A stretch of 64,000 bases of DNA. Origin: Flavobacteriales bacterium UBA5081 (GTDB lineage Bacteria; Bacteroidota; Bacteroidia; Flavobacteriales_E; Vicingaceae). The stretch covers positions 1-64,000 of the forward strand of contig DIAJ01000047.1 in assembly GCA_002415785.1 (NCBI GenBank), written 5' to 3'. Under the pieces are notes generated by a model that saw only the letters and a program-made list of their open reading frames with translations, searched no databases and was not told where the DNA came from. Position numbers and translations under genes: made by a program. How positions within the stretch are numbered: position 1 is the stretch's first letter; every line of letters begins with the position of its first letter. Shown here in pieces: positions 43,352 through 50,947 of the stretch.

Positions 43352-43393
43352 TTGACAATTTTTGTCAAATTTTATAAAAATTGACTAAATTTG
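43352..43393 (+). promoter_or_regulatory. Promoter and operator-like palindrome of the Fic gene
   Basis: TTTG (43361-43364), 21 bases, then TAAATTTG (43386-43393): a near-perfect Bacteroidota promoter. The predicted start of transcription falls at about 43398-43400, which is the GTG start codon itself, so the mRNA may be leaderless. TTGACAATTTTTGTCAA (43352-43368) is an inverted repeat covering the -33 box, and a third TTGAC lies at 43381-43385. The XRE domain of the encoded protein is the obvious candidate to bind it. Confidence 0.65.
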
Positions 43394-43397
43394 TTTT

Positions 43398-44444
43398 GTG
43401 GAAAAATTAGGAGACATATTAAAAGCCGCAAGAACCAAATCAAACAAAGCACTTAAAGAAGTAGCCAAAGAAGTGGCACTTGACTACAGTCTATTAAGCA
43501 GAATAGAAAATGGCAGCCGAGCGGCTACAAAAAGTCAGATTTTAACCCTAGCTGACTATTACAAAATCCCACCAAAAGATTTAATGATTCACTGGTTGAG
43601 TGACAAACTCTATCTACAACTTAAAGATGAAGAAGGGGCGATTGAAGCGCTTCAGCTGGCTGAGAGCCGTTTGTCATATCATGTCAAATCATTTAACAAT
43701 CAACCTTTATTAAAAAAAATAAATAGCCTAAAACAAGAATTAGACAAGCATCGCCCACTTGACAAAACTCACTTGCAAAAGCTAATCAACTACTACAAAG
43801 TAGAGTACACCTACGACAGTAATCGAATTGAAGGAAACACTTTAACTTTAAAAGAAACCGCTCTTGTTATTGAAAAAGGAATGACCATTCGAGGGAAATC
43901 TGTCCAAGAACACTTTGAAACGGTTAATCATGCTGAGGCTGTAGATTTACTTTATGATTTTGTTCAAAAAAAGAGCGAGCTTAATGAGTTTCTCTTAAAA
44001 CAAATTCACGCCTTGGTTTTACGCGGCATTGACAAACACAATGCCGGCAGGTACCGCAATGTAAATGTGAGAATTAGCGGGAGCAAATACGAGCCACCTC
44101 AACCATTTATGCTCAATAAACTCATGGAAGATTACTTTCTTTTTTATCAAGAGCAAAAAGGCAAAATGCACCCAGTGGTATTAGCTGCTGAAATGCATGA
44201 GCGTTTAGTTACTATTCATCCATTTATTGATGGTAATGGTAGAACCGCTAGACTTGTAATGAACCTTGTTTTGATGCAAGCAGGATTCCCCATTACCAAC
44301 ATCAGCAGTGAGCAAGAAAATCGCTTGACTTATTACGAAAGCTTGGAACTGGCCCAAACCGAAAATAATAAAAATCCGTTTATCGAATTTATCGGTCAGC
44401 ATGTGGTAAAGGCGCTGGAAGAGTTTTTGAAATTGTCTGCTTAA
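43398..44444 (+). CDS. Fic-family AMPylase with N-terminal XRE DNA-binding domain
   Basis: 348 residues, GTG start. An XRE helix-turn-helix (residues about 5-60) is followed by a helical linker, then a Fic domain with the complete active motif HPFIDGNGRTAR (His274 to Arg285). The inhibitory helix motif S-x-x-x-E-G (Ser141, Glu145 in SNRIEGN) precedes the Fic core, so it is a class II, self-inhibited Fic protein. It would transfer AMP (or another nucleotide moiety) to a target protein and probably represses its own promoter. It lies divergent from deoC at the right side of the accessory region. Confidence 0.88.
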   Translation: MEKLGDILKAARTKSNKALKEVAKEVALDYSLLSRIENGSRAATKSQILTLADYYKIPPKDLMIHWLSDKLYLQLKDEEGAIEALQLAESRLSYHVKSFNNQPLLKKINSLKQELDKHRPLDKTHLQKLINYYKVEYTYDSNRIEGNTLTLKETALVIEKGMTIRGKSVQEHFETVNHAEAVDLLYDFVQKKSELNEFLLKQIHALVLRGIDKHNAGRYRNVNVRISGSKYEPPQPFMLNKLMEDYFLFYQEQKGKMHPVVLAAEMHERLVTIHPFIDGNGRTARLVMNLVLMQAGFPITNISSEQENRLTYYESLELAQTENNKNPFIEFIGQHVVKALEEFLKLSA

Positions 44445-44539
44445 GTTATGATTTATGAGCTTCACTTTTCTGATAATAATAAAAATACAATTTCAATGTT
44501 TTAAAATATGTGAACTTTGTTCCAGTTTCTTTCCTTTTT

Positions 44540-44666
44540 GCTCGCCAAAAAGGAAAACAAAAAGGCGAGCCTGGATACAATCCCCTCTTTTTCCTTCACA
44601 AAGCTAAACTTAGGCCGGATGATCTTCTTCGTTCCTCAGGAGCTTTCCGGTCTCTCTAAAGCTTTG
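44540..44666. repeat. Intergenic palindromic repeats (two hairpins)
   Basis: GCTCGCC (44540-44546) with GGCGAGC (44564-44570), and a larger hairpin of CAAAGCT...CCGGA (44599-44619) with TCCGG...AGCTTTG (44646-44666). Both are GC-rich against an AT-rich background and non-coding. Such blocks look like the dispersed intergenic repeats of Bacteroidota genomes. Part of the 706-bp gap 44445-45150, which contains no gene that I can support. Confidence 0.5.
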
Positions 44667-44792
44667 TTTTGAAAAAAGCAGGATTGCCTCCAAAGGCATT
44701 TATCAGTTCTGCGAACTGATTTGGTTTGAAATCATTTCAAATAACAGAAATCTTATATTCATAACTCAAAAATGAATCGATTCATTGATTGA

Positions 44793-44888
44793 TAGGGCTG
44801 TGCCCAATCCTAACAGATGTCGCCCTTTCTGGGCTAGACTTTAAGTCCCGAAGGGACGACGTCTGTTAGCCCGGTACAAAGTGCCGGG
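44793..44888. repeat. REP-like nested palindrome
   Basis: Outer arms TAACAGATGTCG (44811-44822) and CGACGTCTGTTA (44857-44868) differ by one base. Inside lie GCCC...GGGC and GTCCCGAAGGGAC, and GGGCTGTGCCC and CCCGGTACAAAGTGCCGGG flank the arms. This multi-hairpin element of about 95 bases resembles REP elements found in many copies in Bacteroidota genomes, often mobilised by IS200-like REP transposases (none in this window). Confidence 0.55.
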
Positions 44889-45150
44889 TGTATAAATAAA
44901 ACGAATGTAACTTTTGGCGGAGTTTTTACAAAAACTGTGACAAAAGTGGGTTAATGAGATTTGAAATTCACTAGCTCCTATCTAAGTTTCGTTTCAGCTT
45001 GAATATTATTTACAATAATATTTTTAATGCCTTTACTCTATAAAACATAACCCCAATAAGCTTACATTATTTTACTAAATTTGCCCGCTTAGCTGAAAGC
45101 TTTATCATATTTAATCAAAATTTTAACGCTAGAGCAATAGCAAAGCATTC

Positions 45151-45759
45151 ATGAAGGACGAAGGCAATAATATTTTTTCAGTTTTTGACGAAATTCTTCC
45201 GAGAGGAGAAAAGGAAAGGCTTTTAAAGCAAAAGTCCAAAGTTATTTGGATGACCGGCTTAAGCGGCTCAGGAAAAACAACTATTGCAAAATACTTAGAA
45301 AGATACCTTCACGAAAATGGTTATTTAACGCAATTGTTAGACGGTGATAACATTCGCAGTGGAATCAACAATAACCTCGGCTTTTCAGATGAGGATCGAA
45401 CAGAGAATATTCGTCGTATTGCAGAAGTGTCAAAGTTATTTCTAAACTGCGGAGTAATTACCATTAACTGCTTTGTAAGTCCTACAAAAGCCATTCGCGA
45501 AATGGCGAAGTCAATTATCGGTGAAGATGATTTTATAGAAGTTTTTATTGACACCCCACTTGAAGTTTGTGAAGCCAGAGATGTAAAAGGACTGTACAAA
45601 AAAGCAAGAGCAGGAGAGATTAAGGATTTTACCGGCATTAGTGCTCCTTTTGAAGCTCCGGAAGATGCTTTACGCATTGAAACAGCGGACTTGAGCATTG
45701 AAGAATCAGCTAAAAAAATTATAGATTACCTTATTCCAATTATAGAAAAGAAAGCGTAA
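45151..45759 (+). CDS. cysC: Adenylylsulfate kinase
   Basis: 202 residues. P-loop GLSGSGKT (residues 36-43), then LLDGDNIRSGINNNLGFSDEDR and CFVSPTKAIREMAK, the APS-binding and catalytic regions of APS kinase. It phosphorylates APS to PAPS. A short acidic N-terminal extension of about 30 residues precedes the core. First gene of cysC-cysD-(insert)-cysN, 4 bases before cysD. Confidence 0.93.
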   Translation: MKDEGNNIFSVFDEILPRGEKERLLKQKSKVIWMTGLSGSGKTTIAKYLERYLHENGYLTQLLDGDNIRSGINNNLGFSDEDRTENIRRIAEVSKLFLNCGVITINCFVSPTKAIREMAKSIIGEDDFIEVFIDTPLEVCEARDVKGLYKKARAGEIKDFTGISAPFEAPEDALRIETADLSIEESAKKIIDYLIPIIEKKA

Positions 45760-45763
45760 AAAC

Positions 45764-46669
45764 ATGCAAACGTACAATTTAACGCATTTAAAAGAATTAG
45801 AGTCAGAAGCCATTTACGTAATTCGCGAAGTGGCTGCACAATTTGAAAACCCCGTACTCCTGTTTTCAGGAGGAAAGGATTCAATTGTTTGTGCACATTT
45901 AGCCAAGAAAGCTTTTTATCCGGCAAAACTGCCCTTCCCACTTATGCATGTGGACACAGGACACAATTTCCCGGAGACCATTGCCTTTAGAGATAAGTTT
46001 ATCAAAGAATTAGGTGCAGAGCTCATTGTAGCTTCTGTTCAAGAGTCGATTGACCAAGGGAAAGTAGTTGAGGAAAAAGGCTTTAATGCGAGTCGTAACG
46101 GCTTACAAACAGTTACTCTGCTCGACGGAATTGAAAAACACAAATTTGATGCTGCCATGGGTGGTGCAAGGAGAGATGAAGAAAAGGCCCGAGCAAAAGA
46201 GCGTTTCTTCTCTCATAGAGATGAGTTTGGTCAGTGGGACCCTAAAAATCAGCGTCCTGAGTTGTGGAACATTTTTAATGGCTTTAAAAACTTTGGTGAA
46301 AACTTTCGTGTATTCCCAATTAGTAACTGGACAGAGATGGACGTTTGGCAATATATTTTAGCTGAAGGCATTGAGCTGCCTCCACTTTACTTTGCTCACG
46401 AGCGTGAGTGCTTTGTAAGAGATGGTGTAGTTATGTCTACTTCTAAATTTATTCCTCAGCGAGATACTGAAGAGACCAAAACCATGCAAGTTCGTTTCCG
46501 CACCATTGGCGATATGACTTGTACCGGCGCTGTGGAGTCTGATGCAGATACTTTAGAAAAAATTATTGAAGAAGTGGCTGCTACGAGAACTACCGAAAGA
46601 GGAACTCGCTCCGACGACAAACGCTCGGAAGCAGCGATGGAAGACCGTAAGCGACAAGGATACTTTTGA
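45764..46669 (+). CDS. cysD: Sulfate adenylyltransferase subunit 2
   Basis: 301 residues of the PP-loop ATP pyrophosphatase family: SGGKDSIVCAHLAKKAF near residue 30, the RRDEEKARAKER segment and the C-terminal DRKRQGYF. With CysN it makes APS from sulfate and ATP. It follows cysC closely. CysN, its partner, is separated from it by about 480 bases holding a four-helix-bundle gene, an unusual break in a normally adjacent pair. Confidence 0.94.
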   Translation: MQTYNLTHLKELESEAIYVIREVAAQFENPVLLFSGGKDSIVCAHLAKKAFYPAKLPFPLMHVDTGHNFPETIAFRDKFIKELGAELIVASVQESIDQGKVVEEKGFNASRNGLQTVTLLDGIEKHKFDAAMGGARRDEEKARAKERFFSHRDEFGQWDPKNQRPELWNIFNGFKNFGENFRVFPISNWTEMDVWQYILAEGIELPPLYFAHERECFVRDGVVMSTSKFIPQRDTEETKTMQVRFRTIGDMTCTGAVESDADTLEKIIEEVAATRTTERGTRSDDKRSEAAMEDRKRQGYF

Positions 46670-46696
46670 AATAGGAAATATGAAATCGGAAAGTTG
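46668..46696. repeat. Left inverted repeat of the four-helix-bundle module
   Basis: Purine-rich 29-mer containing GGAAATATGAAATCGGAAAG. It pairs with the reverse complement of 47103-47131, with about 22 of 28 positions matching by eye. It starts within the cysD stop codon. The inverted pair would place the enclosed gene in the loop of a long stem. Confidence 0.55.
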
Positions 46697-46741
46697 AAAA
46701 AATTAGAAAATTTAAAAATCAAAAGTTTTTAATTAATTAGA

Positions 46742-47101
46742 ATGCCTTTTTCAAATTCACATACCGATCTAAAAGATAGAACAAAGCAGTTTGCTTTAGC
46801 AATTATACAATTAACAAAAAACTTAAATCAAAATTTAGCTGAAAGAGAAATATCAAAACAATTAATTAGAAGTGGAATGTCGGTTGGAGCAAATACAAGT
46901 TCTGCATTTAGAGGTAGATCCTCAAAAGAGTACAAATCCAAATTGGGAGTTGTAATCGAAGAGGCCGATGAATGTATTTATTGGATGGACTTACTAATTG
47001 CATCAGGAGCAAACGTTGACTCTAATTTAGTTAAGAAGCTTCAAGTTGAAGCGAACGAACTAGTTTCCATTTTCATTTCTTTAGTCAAAAAGAGTGATTA
47101 G
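46742..47101 (+). CDS. Four-helix-bundle protein (23S rRNA IVS-encoded type)
   Basis: 119 residues. Matches by pattern the four-helix-bundle / S23 family first found encoded in intervening sequences of 23S rRNA genes: AEREISKQLIRSGMSVGANTSSAFRG, then KLGVVIEEADECIYWMDLL. Members form pentamers, and their function is unknown. It is placed between cysD and cysN and enclosed by a 29-bp imperfect inverted repeat, as if the whole module had been inserted there. Confidence 0.85.
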   Translation: MPFSNSHTDLKDRTKQFALAIIQLTKNLNQNLAEREISKQLIRSGMSVGANTSSAFRGRSSKEYKSKLGVVIEEADECIYWMDLLIASGANVDSNLVKKLQVEANELVSIFISLVKKSD

Positions 47102-47102
47102 G

Positions 47103-47131
47103 ACAATTTCCACTTTCATATTTCATACTTC
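47103..47131. repeat. Right inverted repeat of the four-helix-bundle module
   Basis: Pyrimidine-rich partner of 46668-46696 (ATTTCCACTTTCATATTTCAT core). It starts 1 base after the four-helix-bundle stop codon and ends 20 bases before cysN. A related purine-rich stretch occurs once more at about 54797-54830, upstream of dnaG, so the sequence may be a dispersed repeat. Confidence 0.5.
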
Positions 47132-47151
47132 AGCTTTCATATTTTAAAACT

Positions 47152-48414
47152 ATGAGTTCATACTTAGACATGGAATTGCTTCGCTTCTCGACAGCGGGGA
47201 GTGTAGACGACGGAAAGAGCACCTTGATTGGAAGATTGCTGTACGATAGTAAATCCATTTTTGAGGATCAGTACGAGGCGATTGAGCAAACGAGTAAGAA
47301 AAAGGGCGATGAGCATGTAAACCTGGCTTTGTTAACCGACGGACTGCGTTCTGAACGTGAGCAAGGAATTACCATTGATGTGGCTTACCGCTATTTTGCT
47401 ACACCAAAAAGGAAGTTTATCATTGCTGATACTCCCGGGCATATTCAGTATACCAGAAACATGGTTACGGGTGCTTCTACTTCTAACCTTTCCATCATTT
47501 TAATTGATGCGCGAAAAGGAATTATTGAGCAAACTCACCGCCATACTTTTATTGCTTCTTTGTTGGGCATTCCTCATGTTGTGTTTTGCATCAACAAGAT
47601 GGATTTGGTGGACTACAGCGAAGAAACCTTTGAAAAGATTAAAAAGGAAGTGGAAGCTTTTGCCAGTAAATTGGATGTAAAAGACATTCACTTTATTCCG
47701 ATTAGTGCTTTAAAAGGCGATAATGTGGTGAATAAGTCTGAAAATATGGACTGGTACAAAGGAAGCACTTTGCTTTATTTGTTGGAAAACATTCACATTG
47801 GCAGCGATCACAATCACATCGACTGTCGTTTTCCGGTGCAGTCAGTTATTCGTCCGCATTCTGATGAGTTTCACGATTATCGTGGTTATGCGGGAAGAAT
47901 TGCCGGAGGGGTTTTTAAGAAAGGCGACAAGGTAATTGCGCTACCTTCGGGATTTAGCTCAAAAATTAAAAGTATTGACACTATGGATGGTGAGCTGCAA
48001 GAGGCTTACGCACCGATGTCGGTGAGCATGACTTTAGAAGATGAAATTGACATTAGCCGTGGAGATATGATTGTTCGGGAAAATAACCAGCCCAATGTTT
48101 CTCAAGATGTTGATGTAATGATTTGTTGGTTAAACGATAAGCCACTTCAAGCCGGTGGAAAATATGCCGTAAAGCACACCACCAATGATGCTCGATGTAT
48201 CATTAAAGATGTTCGCTATAAAATTGACATTAATACGCTGCACAGAAACGAAGAAGATAAAAACATTGGCATGAACGATATTGGCAGAATTGCCATTCGC
48301 ACCACCAAGCCTTTGTACTTCGACTCTTACCGCAGAAACCGCAACACCGGAAGCTTAATTATTATTGATGAAGCTACTCACGAAACGGTAGGTGCAGGAA
48401 TGATTTTGACTTAG
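47152..48414 (+). CDS. cysN: Sulfate adenylyltransferase subunit 1 (GTPase)
   Basis: 420 residues, an EF-Tu-like GTPase: P-loop GSVDDGKST near residue 16, DTPGHIQYTRNM (G3), NKMD (G4), then two beta-barrel domains. It uses GTP hydrolysis to drive APS formation by CysD. It carries no fused APS kinase domain, consistent with the separate cysC. It ends 15 bases before a strong terminator hairpin. Confidence 0.95.
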   Translation: MSSYLDMELLRFSTAGSVDDGKSTLIGRLLYDSKSIFEDQYEAIEQTSKKKGDEHVNLALLTDGLRSEREQGITIDVAYRYFATPKRKFIIADTPGHIQYTRNMVTGASTSNLSIILIDARKGIIEQTHRHTFIASLLGIPHVVFCINKMDLVDYSEETFEKIKKEVEAFASKLDVKDIHFIPISALKGDNVVNKSENMDWYKGSTLLYLLENIHIGSDHNHIDCRFPVQSVIRPHSDEFHDYRGYAGRIAGGVFKKGDKVIALPSGFSSKIKSIDTMDGELQEAYAPMSVSMTLEDEIDISRGDMIVRENNQPNVSQDVDVMICWLNDKPLQAGGKYAVKHTTNDARCIIKDVRYKIDINTLHRNEEDKNIGMNDIGRIAIRTTKPLYFDSYRRNRNTGSLIIIDEATHETVGAGMILT

Positions 48415-48429
48415 GTATTTGTTTCTTAT

Positions 48430-48464
48430 AAAAGGCTGACTTTGGTATCAAAGTCAGCCTTTTA
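48430..48464. terminator. Bidirectional terminator between cysN and the converging gene
   Basis: AAAAGGCTGACTTTG and CAAAGTCAGCCTTTT form a perfect stem of about 15 bp with a four-base loop. It ends in T runs on both strands, between the cysN stop (48414) and the stop of the - gene (48470). Confidence 0.92.
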
Positions 48465-48469
48465 TTAAA

Positions 48470-49081
48470 TCAATTTGCAATAAGACCAGCGGTTAATATT
48501 CCAAAAAATAAACTTACACCACTTGAAGCTTTATAGTCCATATTTACATGCTTATCAAACCTAGCCAAACCTAATTCAAGAGAACTTATAGACAACTCGC
48601 TTTCAGACAAGTAATTACATGTAATTTTATAATTTTGTTTACTCTCGTCTAACTGATAGCTAAGTTTAGCAAGAGTATCATTCTCTAGAACAAAGCTCCA
48701 ACCCTCTTTTCCAAGGTTTAAGAAGCCATCTTTATGTGTTACAACTTCCACAACTGCATTCTGTTTAGGAAAAAACAGTTTAGAGCCTTTATAATAAGCT
48801 ATGGTGTCACCATTCTCTGACAATAAAATTTTATTATTAATCAAAGTTGAATTAGATTGTTCTTTACTATTTTTAAAAACGATGCTATCTAACATACTAT
48901 TGTTTCTAAGTCTATATGAACTTAATACAACGTCCTCATTTTTAACAATAATTTCACTTGATAAGTCATAACTCTTACTAACACTCCCATTAAGTACTAC
49001 AGTTTGAGAAAGTGCAAAGAATGGAGTTGTCAACAAACAAGCAAACAAAATAAATATCTTAATATTATTAACTATAGCCAT
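48470..49081 (-). CDS. Secreted protein of unknown function
   Basis: 203 residues with a signal peptide (LLTTPFFALSQ). The mature region is beta-rich with repeated Leu/Asn/Ser-rich strands, ending in a hydrophobic segment (VSLFFGILTAGLIAN) that may insert in a membrane. No family recognised. It follows the 49102-49971 lipoprotein gene by 20 bases, so the two form an operon. Confidence 0.7.
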   Translation of the reverse strand: MAIVNNIKIFILFACLLTTPFFALSQTVVLNGSVSKSYDLSSEIIVKNEDVVLSSYRLRNNSMLDSIVFKNSKEQSNSTLINNKILLSENGDTIAYYKGSKLFFPKQNAVVEVVTHKDGFLNLGKEGWSFVLENDTLAKLSYQLDESKQNYKITCNYLSESELSISSLELGLARFDKHVNMDYKASSGVSLFFGILTAGLIAN

Positions 49082-49101
49082 AATATAATTGATTTAAAAA
49101 A

Positions 49102-49971
49102 TTAACACCAACCAAATGGACACCATTTTTTCCATAATTCAACTACTACATAAGCAGTTGAGCCTCCAATTGCTCCAGCAGCAGCTCCAATACCAATACC
49201 ACCACCAGAAATAGCTGCAGAAATTGCACCACCGATAGCTCCTTTTACATCAGCCTCCCCTGCTCCGCGCCATGAAATACTTGTACTACCCCCTTGATCT
49301 GTGTATAAGTCATACCATTCCTCTATATTGTCATCCCAATATTGTATTGTATTTTTTCCAACTTCTACTGCGCTTAGAATTACATAAAATTCATCACTAG
49401 AAAGGTTATCTTTAGCATCTGCCTTAACATCATTAAAAACTGAAACAATTTCAGACACTGACAAGGACTGGTTTTCAAGAGCTGAATTTAAAGAACTTAA
49501 ATAGTATTTTTGATCTTGACTTAAGTCATCATTGTTTTCGGGAAACCACAGGTTACTTCCTAAGTTGTAATTACTATCAGCTAACTGATAATAATAATCT
49601 GTTAGGTATGACTCCATCAAGTTAAATGTATCTAGACCGTAATTATCTTGAATAACAGATGTAGCAATCTGAAATGTTTTATCTAACATATTTTCATAAA
49701 TGAATTCGATACTATCAGATTGGTTATACTTTTCTGTATAATACAACGTTAATTCTTGATAAACCAAATCTATAACGTCATTATGTGCTGTCCCTGCCCA
49801 TATAACGTCAGACTCAGTTGATGTTGTCTTTAAAATATTTCCTTTGTTTTTAACAGACTTTTCTTGTTCATTTACAAAAGCTTTACTATTAGAAATATCT
49901 TCATTTTTATTACAAGCGGTAAATAAAATTGCACTTATCATTAACGTAGATGTGTATTTTAAAATATTCAT
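49102..49971 (-). CDS. Lipoprotein with bacteriocin-like glycine-rich C-terminus
   Basis: 289 residues. The lipoprotein signal ends at Cys20 (ILFTAC). Residues about 25-225 are a soluble helical, acidic domain of unknown family. The last 50 or so are strikingly different: a Gly/Ala/Ile-rich zipper (GAIGGAISAAISGGGIGIG and a repeat of it) followed by an aromatic/Cys tail (ELWKKWCPFGWC). Such glycine-zipper ends occur in class IIb bacteriocins and other membrane-inserting peptides. It pairs with the secreted protein gene downstream. Function is not known; membrane insertion of the tail is inferred. Confidence 0.7.
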   Translation of the reverse strand: MNILKYTSTLMISAILFTACNKNEDISNSKAFVNEQEKSVKNKGNILKTTSTESDVIWAGTAHNDVIDLVYQELTLYYTEKYNQSDSIEFIYENMLDKTFQIATSVIQDNYGLDTFNLMESYLTDYYYQLADSNYNLGSNLWFPENNDDLSQDQKYYLSSLNSALENQSLSVSEIVSVFNDVKADAKDNLSSDEFYVILSAVEVGKNTIQYWDDNIEEWYDLYTDQGGSTSISWRGAGEADVKGAIGGAISAAISGGGIGIGAAAGAIGGSTAYVVVELWKKWCPFGWC

Positions 49972-50392
49972 GTCATCATATATTTAAATTAAAAACTTAC
50001 TTTATAATTGGTTAAGTGTTTTATAGTTTCAACTGCTATTAACTTTCATCACCAAAAAGAAAACTTCCCTTTAAACAAAAATCGAATTAAAATCTTCAAT
50101 AACTTGTTTTTGAAAATAAACAATATTCCATCAAAAAAGCAAAAAGAAGAAGAAGAATGAAAGAAGTAAAACCTACCATCAATTAATTTAATTTTACCTT
50201 TATAGAACTCATTTGTTTTCCAAAACATTATGCTAATCTATCAACTATTATATGCAATATCAAATTTTTAACAAAAAATTTTGTTAAATCTAAACCTTTA
50301 CACCTGAATCTAAGGGAAAGCAAAATCAGTATTTCTAATTATGAAAAGCAAAGAGTGTGAATAAGAAGGAATAATTTTGTCTTAATAAATAA
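49972..50392. other. 421-bp intergenic region, no gene seen
   Basis: AT-rich (over 70 % by eye) with no supported reading frame. It holds one hairpin, TTAACAAAA/TTTTGTTAA at 50268-50287, and A-rich runs near 50120-50165. The promoter of the lipoprotein gene at 49971 should be in its left part, but I see no clear TAnnTTTG box. Confidence 0.45.
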
Positions 50393-50920
50393 TTAAAAAT
50401 CCTCCCGATAACCATTCTTCTTCAGCACTTTTGAAAACTTGCGAATAAACAGTTTAGCATCATAAACTTTCATTTCGTCTAACTCAAATACTTTATAAGC
50501 CTTTCCATTATAAAGATCGATAAGGAAATACTCGAAAACAATCAGTTCGTCTTCCTCGGGATGGCGATTAAGGTGATCGTAATCGTAAACTTTGCTTTCT
50601 AAAACATATTTATATCCATTCAAAACCAGCTCTTTGTATTCTGAATTATTAGAAATTATATAACCAAATGGATAACGCTTGGCATATTTTTCCAGTTCCT
50701 CATTGGCCTCTTCAATCACTTCATTGTGGTTGACTTGTCTCAAATGCAAATACTCTTCAGCCTTACTATTTTCGGGATTAAAAGTGATTTCAATTGCTTG
50801 ATGAGCTAAGAAAATTACCTTCTCTGTTTTTAAATCATCGGGCAAGCCTTCAGCCAAAGTAAACTCCTGTGCGGAAAGAAATAGGGGGAAGACTAAGAAT
50901 AATGAGTAGAAAAATTTCAT
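50393..50920 (-). CDS. Secreted protein of unknown function
   Basis: 175 residues with a signal peptide (FLVFPLFLSAQE). The mature part is charged and mixed alpha/beta, with two Tyr-rich stretches (YKELVLNGYKYVLESKVYDYDH). No known domain recognised. It follows the ClC channel gene by 27 bases on the same strand and may be co-transcribed with it. Confidence 0.65.
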   Translation of the reverse strand: MKFFYSLFLVFPLFLSAQEFTLAEGLPDDLKTEKVIFLAHQAIEITFNPENSKAEEYLHLRQVNHNEVIEEANEELEKYAKRYPFGYIISNNSEYKELVLNGYKYVLESKVYDYDHLNRHPEEDELIVFEYFLIDLYNGKAYKVFELDEMKVYDAKLFIRKFSKVLKKNGYREDF

Positions 50921-50947
50921 CGCTGAAAATTAGCCAAAAAATGAGTT

